Translations under genes and position numbers: made by a program
Source of the DNA: Maridesulfovibrio zosterae DSM 11974
Lineage (GTDB): Bacteria > Desulfobacterota > Desulfovibrionia > Desulfovibrionales > Desulfovibrionaceae
Reading direction: 5' to 3'
Assembly: GCF_000425265.1 (NCBI RefSeq)
Contig: NZ_KE384343.1
Coordinates: 236,774-300,773, forward strand
DNA length: 64,000 nt
Shown here: one piece after another, positions 1-8,408 of the stretch
How positions within the stretch are numbered: position 1 is the first letter of the stretch
Layout of the letters: the number at the start of each line of letters is the position of its first letter
The notes under the pieces: generated by a model
Database searches by the model: none
Told to the model about the DNA's origin: nothing
Seen by the model: only the letters and a program-made list of their open reading frames with translations

Positions 1-2412
1 GTTTTCAGTAGGGCATTTGGAAAAATCGCAACAGACCCAGCAGTCCAGATCTGAAGACGCCGTCTGTGCAATAGTTCCGGTGCTTCCAATGGACATAAGA
101 GCTTCAATTGGTACAGCATTCTCTTTTGGGGATTCTACCTGGAGGTCCGGAAAGAGTTGTTCGAAAGATTTTAAAGTGCTTAGAGTCAGGCTGTACCCAC
201 TGATATGGGATGGAACAGTTAAATGTTCGATGTTTGCAGCTTGATCAAAAATATTTGTGTGTAGCAGTGCCGGAAGCAGTTCCAAAAAAATCTTGCACTT
301 ACTATTCATTCTGGATGCAGCCCAACGCAGCCTGCGTGTATTATTTTCTGAAAACTTTGCGTAGCAGCGGTCAATGTCTTTTAATATAAACCATCTTTTT
401 ACAGCCTTATAAATAACACCCCGCTCATACTGACCCATGTTTCCAAATCCGGAATGGCGTTTTTTAAGCTGTTCTCTCATTGTCAGGCGTTCAACCAATG
501 TTCGCTGCATTGCGGACAGAATATCTGTTGAATTTGTTCTAGTGCATAAGGCTTTGCAATCAAAGTTGGTGCATCCGTTAAACGTCGTACATTTAACCTC
601 CGTTTGACTGAAGAGTGTTCCATTTAAATCTGAATCTGTGAATATAACCCCTTTCAGCTGACCTTTATAAAAGAATGTTTCTCTGAAATCAGATAGATGA
701 AAGATGCTGGATAAAATATGCGTTTGGTATAGATAGCTCCATACTGCCGTTACGGCTGTAAATTCACACAGTTCAAGCGAGCATATGGAAATTATTGCTG
801 AATCTATATGTGTATATTTGAAAGTGCATCGTTTCATAGTACAATTATAAAACTTAGTTTTATTCATTGAGCAGCCTAAGAAAGAACTATTTTCAAACAT
901 GCACTTCATATAAGAAGCTTCGCCAAAGGTGCAGGATTCAAAGGTACAATTCTTAAAAGTACAGGATGTCATAAAAGAAGATCTGAAATCACAAGCCGTA
1001 AATTTACAGTTTTGAAATGTTATACCCTTTGCATGACTTTTCCAGCGATTGAGTTTGTGGATGCGCTGATTTGAAATTTGACCATCGATGTACTTATCGG
1101 GCATTGAATCTGACTGTGCTGTTTCTTTGCCGAAAATTCTTTTAAACCCTTTTTGTATATTTTTTTTCTCTATGTTTAAAACAATAGGGGCTCCTGACTT
1201 AATGTAGTCTATTCCCTCTACTGTACGAGTTTCAATTTCTTCCGGCCTTTCGGGTTTGTCTAAAACATCCTGTTGTAAAATTTTTGTCAGTTCCGGTTTT
1301 AGTCTTGTCTTTTTGGGACTGCTAGAACTTTTTACAACCTGCGAAAGAAGTGCTCCAAAGCATTGCGGGTCTTCTTCGGCCAGAGTTGAATATAGAGCTG
1401 AAATTACAGGTGCGTGGAAACCATTAGAAATCATACTCATAAAGTTTGATAAATTATCGCTGCTCAGGATAGGAAGTCTGTTTATCAGTTCTGCCCGGAT
1501 TTTAGGTGATTCATTGAATATTTTAGCAAAAATAGCTCCTCGCCTGCTGTTGCCGAATTTGGCAATAATATCCATGGCTGCTTTAGCAAGCGGTAGAGAG
1601 GGGGAAAAAGACAGCGGGACAATATCTTTCATCATGTCATCGTCTATTTCATCTGCAAGCCGTTCTATGGCGCGTAACACCTGTTCCATAACAATAGGGT
1701 CCATGGTGCGCAGATGAAATATAACGTCTTTTATAAGCTCTTTCTTAGGGTATGGAGGCATACTTTCAGTACAGATACTGATTTCTTCAATAGTATTCGG
1801 CTCTGTTAGTCCTTTATGACAGTCTTTGCCGTACCTTCCGGACATAAAATTTTCCAGAGTGGAAAATGTCAATTGTCCCTTGCGGGTCCCGTTCTTCCTG
1901 AAAAAAGAAGCGGCATCAGCGACATCAAACATTGCGGCTTTTGCAATAATTGATTTTGCAAATTCAAGTCGCTCAGGAACTTCGGCAGGGTTTGTAGCAA
2001 CTATGCGGTCGGCAACTGATATGGCTATGCCATGAGGTTTTTTTTCAAGCCATTCTTTAACCTGAGAAAGATGAAACAATTTATTGCAGAGTATTTTGGC
2101 AGCAAGAGTTCTCCCAATGTGTCCCATGATTGCAAGGGCATCTAAGCATATGGTCGTGGCAGAATCGTTTTCTTCTTGTGAATATGATTCTTTGACGCCT
2201 GTTTCTGCATCTGATTCCAGTGACTTAAGGGCCAGTCCATAGAGTAGGACTGTGTATTTGGAGAAATCTGGGTCTGAGGGATTGATTTCATCACGAGTGA
2301 GTTTGCCCTCAATTTTTGAGCGCAAATCTTTCAACTGTCTTTCTTCAGGCGGGTATAGATTCAGCCTGCGAAGTTCTCGAAGCAATGTATCGTGTATTAC
2401 TTGTTCAGGCAT
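1..2412 (-). CDS. Class I adenylate cyclase-like protein with pentapeptide repeats (partial, C-terminus outside window)
   Basis: The minus-strand frame is open from ATG 2412 to base 1 (804 codons) and leaves the window. The last ~120 residues look like the N-terminal catalytic domain of class I (CyaA-type) adenylate cyclases: an ELLPALLH segment, a PSHISGY segment, then GSTGTIAQTASSDLDCWVC, the nucleotidyltransferase signature with the G-S and D-x-D metal ligands. Known CyaA proteins make cAMP from ATP in the cytoplasm. Upstream, residues ~1-440 are helical and HEAT-like, and residues ~460-620 carry degenerate pentapeptide repeats rich in xFxxC units. That long N-terminal extension is unlike enterobacterial CyaA. 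In-frame ATGs at 2436 and 2442 are alternative starts, and none of the three has a clear ribosome binding site. The cyclase family call is strong; activity cannot be judged without the C-terminal part. Confidence 0.8.
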   Translation of the reverse strand, partial: MPEQVIHDTLLRELRRLNLYPPEERQLKDLRSKIEGKLTRDEINPSDPDFSKYTVLLYGLALKSLESDAETGVKESYSQEENDSATTICLDALAIMGHIGRTLAAKILCNKLFHLSQVKEWLEKKPHGIAISVADRIVATNPAEVPERLEFAKSIIAKAAMFDVADAASFFRKNGTRKGQLTFSTLENFMSGRYGKDCHKGLTEPNTIEEISICTESMPPYPKKELIKDVIFHLRTMDPIVMEQVLRAIERLADEIDDDMMKDIVPLSFSPSLPLAKAAMDIIAKFGNSRRGAIFAKIFNESPKIRAELINRLPILSSDNLSNFMSMISNGFHAPVISALYSTLAEEDPQCFGALLSQVVKSSSSPKKTRLKPELTKILQQDVLDKPERPEEIETRTVEGIDYIKSGAPIVLNIEKKNIQKGFKRIFGKETAQSDSMPDKYIDGQISNQRIHKLNRWKSHAKGITFQNCKFTACDFRSSFMTSCTFKNCTFESCTFGEASYMKCMFENSSFLGCSMNKTKFYNCTMKRCTFKYTHIDSAIISICSLELCEFTAVTAVWSYLYQTHILSSIFHLSDFRETFFYKGQLKGVIFTDSDLNGTLFSQTEVKCTTFNGCTNFDCKALCTRTNSTDILSAMQRTLVERLTMREQLKKRHSGFGNMGQYERGVIYKAVKRWFILKDIDRCYAKFSENNTRRLRWAASRMNSKCKIFLELLPALLHTNIFDQAANIEHLTVPSHISGYSLTLSTLKSFEQLFPDLQVESPKENAVPIEALMSIGSTGTIAQTASSDLDCWVCCDFSKCPTEN

Positions 2413-2423
2413 AATGTAATATT

Positions 2424-2449
2424 TGGGCAGATGCATTTGCATCTGCCCA
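2424..2449 (-). promoter_or_regulatory. Perfect inverted repeat at the start of the cyclase-like gene
   Basis: Two 12-base arms (TGGGCAGATGCA and its complement) are separated by TT. The hairpin lies between the rlmD stop (2517) and the cyclase-like start (2412), and covers the alternative start codons at 2436 and 2442. There is no T-run behind it on the minus strand, so it is not a classic terminator. It may control translation or mRNA processing; this is inference. Confidence 0.5.
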
Positions 2450-2516
2450 GTGCAATGAATTTATTTTAAATTGTTAAAACACACCCCTCTTTTATCGGTA
2501 CTTAATTGTGTCAGCT

Positions 2517-3914
2517 TTAGTCTGCTTTAGTCAACAAGGCGATACATTCAACATGAGATGTATGGGGAAACATATCCACTGCTGAAAAACGTTTAACAGT
2601 ATATCCATCACCGAGTTTTTCCGCGTCGCGTGCAAGTGTTGATGGATTGCAGGATATGTACAGAATTTTTTCAGGAGATAGTTCTAGGATCTTTTCCATT
2701 GTCGGCGCAGGAACTCCGCTGCGTGGCGGGTCTACAATGATCATATCCGGCTTTGGAAGATCGCGTGGAAAGCCTTTCTCAGACGAAAGATTTCCAGCAA
2801 AGTAGCGGGCATTTTCAATACCGTTCAATTCGGCATTTTCTTTGGCTGCTAATACTGTTTCTTTAGAAATTTCGATGCCGATAATTTCTTTAATCTTGTC
2901 GGCCATAAACATACCGATACCGCCTGACCCGCAAAAAAGGTCATAAACAATATCGCTTTTTTTAGGCTGTGCAATTTCAACGCTGCGTTGGTATAGAACT
3001 TGTGCTCCTGCGGAATTAGTCTGAAAAAATGAGTTCGGCGTAATTTTATATTTAACTGCCTTTCCATCTTCACGTTCAAGACTTTCAGTAATAAATGGCT
3101 TTCCGGTAAGAGAAATCTGTCTTTCCCCTGTAGCAAGATCAGCGCGACCTATGCGGGTAGAGTGGGCAAAAGTTTTAAGCTGAGGCACGTTATCAAATAA
3201 AAGTTTTTCAAGTCCGGGGATTGCGTGATGTGTTTTTGACGGAGCTGTGATCAGGTGGACCATTATTTCTCCGCTGATATGTGCGACGCGAATTACAAGC
3301 TTACGCCAGTAACCGCTTTTACCGTGACGATATGCGCCAATCTTGCTTTTAACACAATAGTCTTTAACCAGTGCCGGGATTGATGAACAGGATTCTGGCA
3401 GCAAAGGACAGTTTGAAATATTCAGTACATCAGTTTCACTGCCGCGCAGTTTAAAACCTACTTTCAGGTCATCTGCATAACCTGAAAATGAAAATTCCAT
3501 TTTGTTGCGGTAACCGATGTTTTCAGGTGACGGCAGGGCTTCTTCTCCCATTCCTTCAGTTTCAGCCGAGATCTTGCCGATTCTTGCAAGGGTTTCGCTT
3601 ACCTGACGTCCTTTCCAGTATGTCTGGGCATCATATTGCATGTCCTGATGCATGCATCCGCCGCAGGTTTCGAAATATTCACAAAAAGGTGTTTGCTGAG
3701 ACTCTGAATTTTCAATAATTTCTGTTCTTGTTGCTTCAGCAAATCTTTTTTTAAGTTTTGTTATTTCACATCGCACTTTTTGACCCGGGACAGCCCGGTC
3801 TACAAAAACAGTCATACCTTCGTGGCGGGCAATACCCTGTCCTCCGAAAGCCAGTGACTCGATTGTGCATTCAATTGTACTTCCCTTACTGATGGGGGCG
3901 GTATCATTACTCAT
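2517..3914 (-). CDS. rlmD: 23S rRNA (uracil-5-)-methyltransferase, RlmD/RumA family
   Basis: A 465-aa SAM-dependent RNA methyltransferase of the RlmD/TrmA family, which converts uridine to 5-methyluridine in 23S rRNA. The N-terminal ~60 residues form a TRAM domain. Cysteines at about 78, 84 and 87 plus one near 165 (NCPLLPE) fit the 4Fe-4S cluster of RumA. The SAM motif YDLFCGSGG is near 317, then VDPPRSG, and the catalytic cysteine sits in ISCNPSTLARD. I chose ATG 3914 (MSNDTAP) because AAGGAG stands just upstream; the frame stays open to 4037 but that extension has no site and would overlap the divergent gene. RlmC and RlmD cannot be told apart here. Confidence 0.9.
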   Translation of the reverse strand: MSNDTAPISKGSTIECTIESLAFGGQGIARHEGMTVFVDRAVPGQKVRCEITKLKKRFAEATRTEIIENSESQQTPFCEYFETCGGCMHQDMQYDAQTYWKGRQVSETLARIGKISAETEGMGEEALPSPENIGYRNKMEFSFSGYADDLKVGFKLRGSETDVLNISNCPLLPESCSSIPALVKDYCVKSKIGAYRHGKSGYWRKLVIRVAHISGEIMVHLITAPSKTHHAIPGLEKLLFDNVPQLKTFAHSTRIGRADLATGERQISLTGKPFITESLEREDGKAVKYKITPNSFFQTNSAGAQVLYQRSVEIAQPKKSDIVYDLFCGSGGIGMFMADKIKEIIGIEISKETVLAAKENAELNGIENARYFAGNLSSEKGFPRDLPKPDMIIVDPPRSGVPAPTMEKILELSPEKILYISCNPSTLARDAEKLGDGYTVKRFSAVDMFPHTSHVECIALLTKAD

Positions 3915-3952
3915 ATTTGACAGTTCTCCTTTTGGCGCTATATCTTCAAAGC

Positions 3953-4261
3953 ATGATTGATAAAGCAACTGCTCTGGAATCGGTGTTACGGAAGTTAAAA
4001 AAGCTTCCTGTTGGGCACTGCATAGACCTGCGGACATACAAACGCAACCGTTCTTTGCTCATATTACACATAAATGATGGTGAATTCATCACTTATGAAG
4101 AGGGATATGAAACAAATACCCATGAGGCAAGGTTGAATGGGATGCGTAAGCTCTTGAAAATGCTTTTTAAAAGAGAATTTCCCCGTAGTAATAAAATCCG
4201 TATGTATGAGCTTGGTGAGTATGATCAATCTATGCGTGTTCGTGAGATGAAGAAATTGTAG
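3953..4261 (+). CDS. Small conserved-looking protein of unknown function (102 aa)
   Basis: Divergent from rlmD, with only 38 bases between the starts. The product is highly basic and charged (many Lys/Arg), has no signal peptide or membrane segment, and ends in REMKKL. I do not recognise the family. The frame is open from 3917, but that start would crowd the rlmD translation signals, so ATG 3953 (MIDKATALES) is preferred; its ribosome binding site is weak. Coding is supported by length, charge pattern and lack of a better frame on either strand. It could be an RNA-binding or adaptor protein, but nothing in the sequence proves that. Confidence 0.6.
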   Translation: MIDKATALESVLRKLKKLPVGHCIDLRTYKRNRSLLILHINDGEFITYEEGYETNTHEARLNGMRKLLKMLFKREFPRSNKIRMYELGEYDQSMRVREMKKL

Positions 4262-4340
4262 AACAGTTTACTTGCAAGTATCAGAAAATCTGCATAAAGG
4301 TATCAAACTGAAACCGTACAATACATGGCAGGAGAGATAA

Positions 4341-5063
4341 ATGATCAGATTTTTTTATATTATGCAGTTTTTGTTGCTGCTTAGTGTTGCAACAAGCCCT
4401 GCCTTTGCACAGGATAATACACTGAACGCTACCGAAACAGTTGTTAGTGCTGATACTCCTGTTATTCCTGCTGATTACAAGGAAGAGGGAATTGCTTCAT
4501 GGTACGGTGAAAAATTTCAAGGCAAAGTTACTGCGTCCGGTGAGCCATATGATATGGATAAACTTACCGCTGCTCATAATTATCTGCCGCTTGGTGTGAA
4601 GGTTACGGTTACAAATATGGGCAATAACAAGAGTGTTGCCGTTACAATTAATGACCGTGGTCCTTTTGTCCCGGACCGGATTATCGATCTCTCGCGTTCA
4701 GCTGCTCAGCAACTGGATTTTATTGAGAGCGGAAAAGCCAACGTGCGAATTGAGCCTTATCGACCTGTAATGCCTAAGACTCCAGAATCTCAGGTAGTTA
4801 CAGGTAAAGTAAATTTATATGGGGCATTCTACATTCAGGTCGGAGCGTATAAAGTTAAAGCTAATGCTGAGCGGTTGATTGAAAGGCTTAATAAGGCTGA
4901 TTTTCATAACACTAGAATTGTACGTGTTGTAACTGACAGTGCCCAGATTTTTAAAGTACAGCTTGGTATGTACAAAACTCTTTCTAATGCACGCAAGGCT
5001 AATGCTAAAATTGGACCAGGTTTCCCCGGAACTTTTATCTTAGCAGATGTAATTCAGGATTAG
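4341..5063 (+). CDS. rlpA: RlpA-like septal lytic transglycosylase with SPOR domain
   Basis: A 240-aa exported protein. Residues 1-23 are a signal peptide ending SPAFA. Residues ~50-140 form the RlpA double-psi beta-barrel: GIASWYGEKFQGKVTASGE, then TAAHNYLPLG, then INDRGPF and RIIDLS. The C-terminal ~75 residues (FYIQVGAYKVKANAERL onward) are a SPOR domain that binds denuded peptidoglycan at the septum. RlpA of Pseudomonas cleaves naked glycan strands, and the catalytic Asp (NDRGPF) and His (AAHN) positions are present. There is no lipobox, unlike E. coli RlpA, so it is probably periplasmic. GGAGAG precedes ATG 4341. It is a single-gene unit ended by the hairpin at 5105. Confidence 0.92.
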   Translation: MIRFFYIMQFLLLLSVATSPAFAQDNTLNATETVVSADTPVIPADYKEEGIASWYGEKFQGKVTASGEPYDMDKLTAAHNYLPLGVKVTVTNMGNNKSVAVTINDRGPFVPDRIIDLSRSAAQQLDFIESGKANVRIEPYRPVMPKTPESQVVTGKVNLYGAFYIQVGAYKVKANAERLIERLNKADFHNTRIVRVVTDSAQIFKVQLGMYKTLSNARKANAKIGPGFPGTFILADVIQD

Positions 5064-5104
5064 GACATTCCTCTCTAGCCAAAATAGTTAAGCTTAATAA
5101 CATC

Positions 5105-5151
5105 AAAAAAAGGTGGATAGATGCAAAAAATAGTATCTATCCACCTTTTTT
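5105..5151. terminator. Bidirectional terminator between rlpA and fxsA
   Basis: The stem AAAAAAAGGTGGATAGAT pairs with ATCTATCCACCTTTTTT around a 12-base loop. It has T-runs on both strands and serves the convergent rlpA and fxsA units. Confidence 0.9.
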
Positions 5152-5209
5152 AATTTTTATATGAAGATTTAACCAAGCTCAACGGGATAGTGGGGTTTTG
5201 AGCTGTCCT

Positions 5210-5686
5210 TTATTTATCGTCAGGTTTGATATCGATTACATTGTCGATACGTTGTTTAGGCTGATCCTGATTCGTCCATGCCGTGAATTCAGAATTATGG
5301 TGCACTATATGTACGTTCGGTTGTTTCATCATTTGTTCTATCTGAACTCTGAGCCAGCGCTTAAAGTAGCCACGTGTCAGTGGAAAGAGCAGCAGCAGTC
5401 CTAGAGCATCTGTGATGAATCCGGGGGTGAGCAGGACCAGTCCTGCCAGAAAAATGATCACGGCATCGAGAATATCTTCAGCGGGCATTACTCCCTTATC
5501 CATGTTCTCGCGTACTTTCTGCATGGTTGCCATGCCTTGGGACTTTGCAAGTGATGCTCCTACAAAGGCAGTAAACAGACATAGTAGAATAGCGTTCAGA
5601 GTACCAATTTTACTCCCGATCTGTACCAGCAGGTACAGGTCGAAAAGAGGGACAACGACAAGGGTGATAAAAATTTTTGCAAACAT
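5210..5686 (-). CDS. fxsA: FxsA family inner membrane protein
   Basis: A 158-aa membrane protein of the FxsA (YjeG) family. It has hydrophobic segments at ~5-25, ~28-48 and ~75-100, with the family core of the first two helices (DLYLLVQIGSKIG), a cytoplasmic stretch (SQGMATMQKVRENMDKG) and the LLLTPGFITDALGLLLLFP helix. E. coli FxsA suppresses F-exclusion of phage T7 when overproduced; its normal role is unclear. The tail after residue ~115 is polar and variable, as usual. GGAG lies 10 bases before ATG 5686. The gene follows the TauE/SafE permease with a 31-base gap, so the two are probably co-transcribed. Confidence 0.9.
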   Translation of the reverse strand: MFAKIFITLVVVPLFDLYLLVQIGSKIGTLNAILLCLFTAFVGASLAKSQGMATMQKVRENMDKGVMPAEDILDAVIIFLAGLVLLTPGFITDALGLLLLFPLTRGYFKRWLRVQIEQMMKQPNVHIVHHNSEFTAWTNQDQPKQRIDNVIDIKPDDK

Positions 5687-5717
5687 TAATTCTCAACTCC
5701 GTGCTTATTTTTCAAAG

Positions 5718-6440
5718 TTAGACGTTCTGGAATATAAGCATTAATCCCATGAAGACAAGCAGAATCATGACGATTCTTTTGTAATGCCCTTCTGAAATGG
5801 TGGAAGACAGTTTGCAACCTATATAAGTTCCGAAAACAATAGGTAGAGTTGAGGCCAGTGAAAGTTTGAAAACAAACATAGTGGTTAAGCCGCAGATCAG
5901 ATGTCCTGCAGCAGCCATCAGTCCCGCAACTAGAAAAAAGCTGACTAATGTAGCCCTGAAGCAGTCCTTGCCCCAATCTTTGAGGGATGAGTAAATTATG
6001 GTTGGAGGTCCTCCGGCACTGACAGTTGCAGAAAGAAGGCCGGTTAGGAACCCTGAAAAGTATCCCCATCTATTGCTTATTTTCAGGGTGACGGGTTTGG
6101 TTAAAAGCGAATATGAAGCGAATGTCGCAATGAGTAAACCCAGGAAAAGTCGTATGTAGTTACCATTAACCTCTTTGATTATCATAAGCCCCAAAATTGT
6201 GCCCGGTATACTTCCGATGATGAGGGGCAGAATCTTGCTGCGGTCAAGATTGTTACGCAGGTTGTGGGTCATATTTATATTTATAAACACAGCGCAAAGA
6301 GTACATGTGGGAACGGCTACTTTGATATCTATAACAAAGGCCAGCAGAGGCATTGCAATGAGTGCGCAACCGAACCCGGTAAGCCCTTGCATTATCCCGG
6401 CAATAGTAAAGATGGCTGGTACGATCAGAAATGGGGACAT
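5718..6440 (-). CDS. TauE/SafE family permease
   Basis: A 240-aa membrane protein with seven or eight predicted hydrophobic segments and the two-repeat layout of the TauE/SafE (sulfite exporter, UPF0721) family. The first repeat has IMQGLTGFGCALIAMPLL, and the second has LTGLLSATVSAGGPP, whose GGPP turn is diagnostic. Members move sulfite, sulfoacetate, taurine-derived or related anions across the inner membrane; the substrate here is unknown. In a sulfate reducer a sulfur oxyanion is plausible but not shown. AGGA precedes ATG 6440. It sits downstream of the small interrupted ORF and upstream of fxsA. Confidence 0.88.
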   Translation of the reverse strand: MSPFLIVPAIFTIAGIMQGLTGFGCALIAMPLLAFVIDIKVAVPTCTLCAVFININMTHNLRNNLDRSKILPLIIGSIPGTILGLMIIKEVNGNYIRLFLGLLIATFASYSLLTKPVTLKISNRWGYFSGFLTGLLSATVSAGGPPTIIYSSLKDWGKDCFRATLVSFFLVAGLMAAAGHLICGLTTMFVFKLSLASTLPIVFGTYIGCKLSSTISEGHYKRIVMILLVFMGLMLIFQNV

Positions 6441-6498
6441 GATTAATTCCTGAAGGAATGAACTGAATGCAGCAGTTGAAAAATAGTACTAAAGAAAA

Positions 6499-6723
6499 TT
6501 AGTTCTTGCGAATGGTCAGAATGATTATGCCGTCTTGAAGAGGTTGACTCGCAATAATCTCAGCTTTTCTGACTCTGGCGATGCCTTTTATTTGCGTAAG
6601 TTGATTCGAGAGTATTTCAACTTGAACACACTGCCCGGAATCAAGAGAACGAAGGTGTGAACTCACCTTCATAAATCCTGATCAGCAGTCATTCCAGCAG
6701 ATAATAGTCTCAGTTTTATTCAT
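6499..6723 (-). CDS. Small ORF with in-frame TGA: candidate selenoprotein, or leader plus 57-aa protein
   Basis: From ATG 6723 the frame reads MNKTETIICWNDC, meets TGA at 6684-6682, and continues in the same frame through SGF to MKVSSHLRSLDSG and on to a TAA at 6499. If TGA is read as selenocysteine the product has 74 residues with a Cys-Sec pair (C13-U14). A hairpin starts 11 bases after the TGA: GAAGGTG, loop AGTTCA, CACCTTC (6670-6651). The loop lies 18 bases from the TGA and has G as its second base, which fits the published bacterial SECIS rules. Against this, AGGA lies 5 bases before ATG 6672, so a separate 57-aa protein (6499-6672) behind a 13-codon leader is equally possible. I do not recognise the protein. 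Confidence 0.4.
6651..6670 (-). promoter_or_regulatory. Hairpin just downstream of the in-frame TGA (SECIS-like)
   Basis: Seven perfect base pairs (GAAGGTG/CACCTTC) with a 6-base loop AGTTCA. It begins at the G of the second ATG (6672-6670), so it could present a selenocysteine insertion signal, or else hide the start of the 57-aa ORF. Confidence 0.4.
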
Positions 6724-6738
6724 AGTCCAATAAAATTA

Positions 6739-6770
6739 AGGCCGGAATTCTTTTTAAGAATTCCGGCCTT
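6739..6770. terminator. Terminator downstream of the S1 protein gene
   Basis: A perfect 15-base-pair stem (AAGGCCGGAATTCTT and complement) with a short T loop lies right after the S1 stop codon at 6778. On the minus strand it is followed by AATTTTATT. It stands only 16 bases before the ATG of the interrupted small ORF. Confidence 0.88.
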
Positions 6771-6777
6771 AAAAGTA

Positions 6778-8301
6778 CTATTTTTTATTTTTCATGGCTT
6801 CTTGAAGCTTAGCACCGAGCAGACCGCCAAATCCACCGGAATCACCGGAGGTTACTCTAGGGCTTGATTTACCTTGAGACGATTTGCGTGGGGCTGTTTT
6901 CTTTGAAGGTGCAGACTTGGCATATTCTTTCCAGTCACTGTCGCCTTCCTGTTTAGTTGCTTCACCTGCAGTGAGAGTGACCTTGCGGTCAGAGGTATTG
7001 AGTTCCTCGATGGAAACTTTAACCTTATCACCAGGTTTTAGGGATTCAAGTTCAGCCTGTTTTCCTGAACGTGAAATGCGGGACATGGGCAGCAGTCCGG
7101 TTATACCGGGTGCGAGGTTGATGAAAATGCCGAATTCAGCTTTATTTTCAACAGTTCCTTCCACTTCCTGACCCACTTTGAAGGTGTCAGCAACATCCAG
7201 CCAAGGATCTCCAGCAGCGTCTTTCATGGATAGACCGATACGGCGTTTAACCGGATCAATATCTTTAATCATGATAGCTACTTCCTGACCGGGGGTAACT
7301 TCATCTTCAGGTTTATGCACGCGTTTGGTGTAGCTCATTTCAGAAATGTGAACCAGACCTTCGATGCCGGGGGCGATTTCAACAAATACGCCGAAATCTG
7401 CACAACGGATCACTGTTCCGGTCAGCTTGTCACCAGCGGCAAATTTAGTGCCGACTTCGTCCCATGGATCAGCCTGAAGCTGTTTGAGGGAAAGGCTGAT
7501 TTTCAAACCTTTACCATCATTGCGTGGTTCCATGGAAAGGATACGAACTGTAACCTCATCACCGGGCTGCACAACATCTTCGGGTTTGGACGAACGTGAC
7601 CAGCTAAGCTCGGAAACGTGAACCATACCTTCAACGCCGGGAGCAAGTTCAACAAACGCACCGAAAGGCATGAGTTTGGTAACCTTACCATCCATAACAG
7701 CATCTGGCTGTACATCCTTAACAAACTGCTCGCGGACTTTTTCCTGCTCCTGTTCGAGAAGAACTCTGCGGGAAACAACAATGTTGCGACCGTTTTCTTC
7801 GAACTTGATGATCTGAAAATTGTGGGTGCTGCCAACGAAGCTTTCAGCATCTTCAACAAAAGTTGTGTCAATCTGGCTGACGGGACAGAACACCTTGCGA
7901 TGCATCATCGTAATTCTGAAACCGCCTTTGCAAGTTTCACTAACCTTGCCTTCAACAGGTACATTGTTCTCATATGCTTCACGCAGCATATTGAGTCCAC
8001 CTGCGCCGGACATGGCTTTGGAAAGGACGATTTCATTGTTGTTCATGGAGATTACGTAGAGTTCTACATTATCTCCGTCGTTAACGGTCAGTTCACCTTC
8101 CTCATTGGTCAGTTCATCGCGGGATACAACTCCGTCAACTTTTGAACCTGTGTCAATAAACACAGAGTCTTTGGTGATGGAAATTACAGTTCCCTTGATC
8201 TGGTCACCGACCTGAAGATTGTCGTTGGATTCAGACTGGAAGGCTTCAAACAGTTCGGCAAAGTTCTCTTCGCCATTTGTTTCCAAGTTTTTCTCGGACA
8301 T
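6778..8301 (-). CDS. rpsA: S1 RNA-binding protein / 30S ribosomal protein S1-like, five S1 domains
   Basis: A 507-aa protein made of S1-type OB folds at about 30-95, 105-180, 195-270, 280-360 and 365-440. Domains 3 and 4 carry the strongest signatures (GKVTKLMPFGAFVELAPGVEGMVHVSELSW and GTVIRCADFGVFVEIAPGIEGLVHISEM, each given here only in part). The C-terminal ~65 residues are basic, Ser/Lys/Gly-rich and probably disordered. E. coli S1 has six domains, so this copy is one short. S1 helps mRNA bind the 30S subunit. I chose ATG 8301 (MSEKNLE) because CAGGAG lies upstream; the frame extends to 8325. The weakly conserved second domain is typical of ribosome-docking S1 domains. A second rpsA elsewhere in the genome is possible. 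Confidence 0.88.
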   Translation of the reverse strand: MSEKNLETNGEENFAELFEAFQSESNDNLQVGDQIKGTVISITKDSVFIDTGSKVDGVVSRDELTNEEGELTVNDGDNVELYVISMNNNEIVLSKAMSGAGGLNMLREAYENNVPVEGKVSETCKGGFRITMMHRKVFCPVSQIDTTFVEDAESFVGSTHNFQIIKFEENGRNIVVSRRVLLEQEQEKVREQFVKDVQPDAVMDGKVTKLMPFGAFVELAPGVEGMVHVSELSWSRSSKPEDVVQPGDEVTVRILSMEPRNDGKGLKISLSLKQLQADPWDEVGTKFAAGDKLTGTVIRCADFGVFVEIAPGIEGLVHISEMSYTKRVHKPEDEVTPGQEVAIMIKDIDPVKRRIGLSMKDAAGDPWLDVADTFKVGQEVEGTVENKAEFGIFINLAPGITGLLPMSRISRSGKQAELESLKPGDKVKVSIEELNTSDRKVTLTAGEATKQEGDSDWKEYAKSAPSKKTAPRKSSQGKSSPRVTSGDSGGFGGLLGAKLQEAMKNKK

Positions 8302-8408
8302 GCTCTTATTTCTCCTGAAGGGCAAATTGGTCCCGGCAGTTTCGAATTATTATGATGCCAAGGACATTGGGAACCTAACGGGAAAAGAAGCAATTTTCAA
8401 ACGATTTA

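Noticed and set aside
1256-2035. Plus-strand open frames of 153 and 69 codons
   Set aside because: They lie opposite the continuous minus-strand cyclase-like frame, which carries recognisable motifs.
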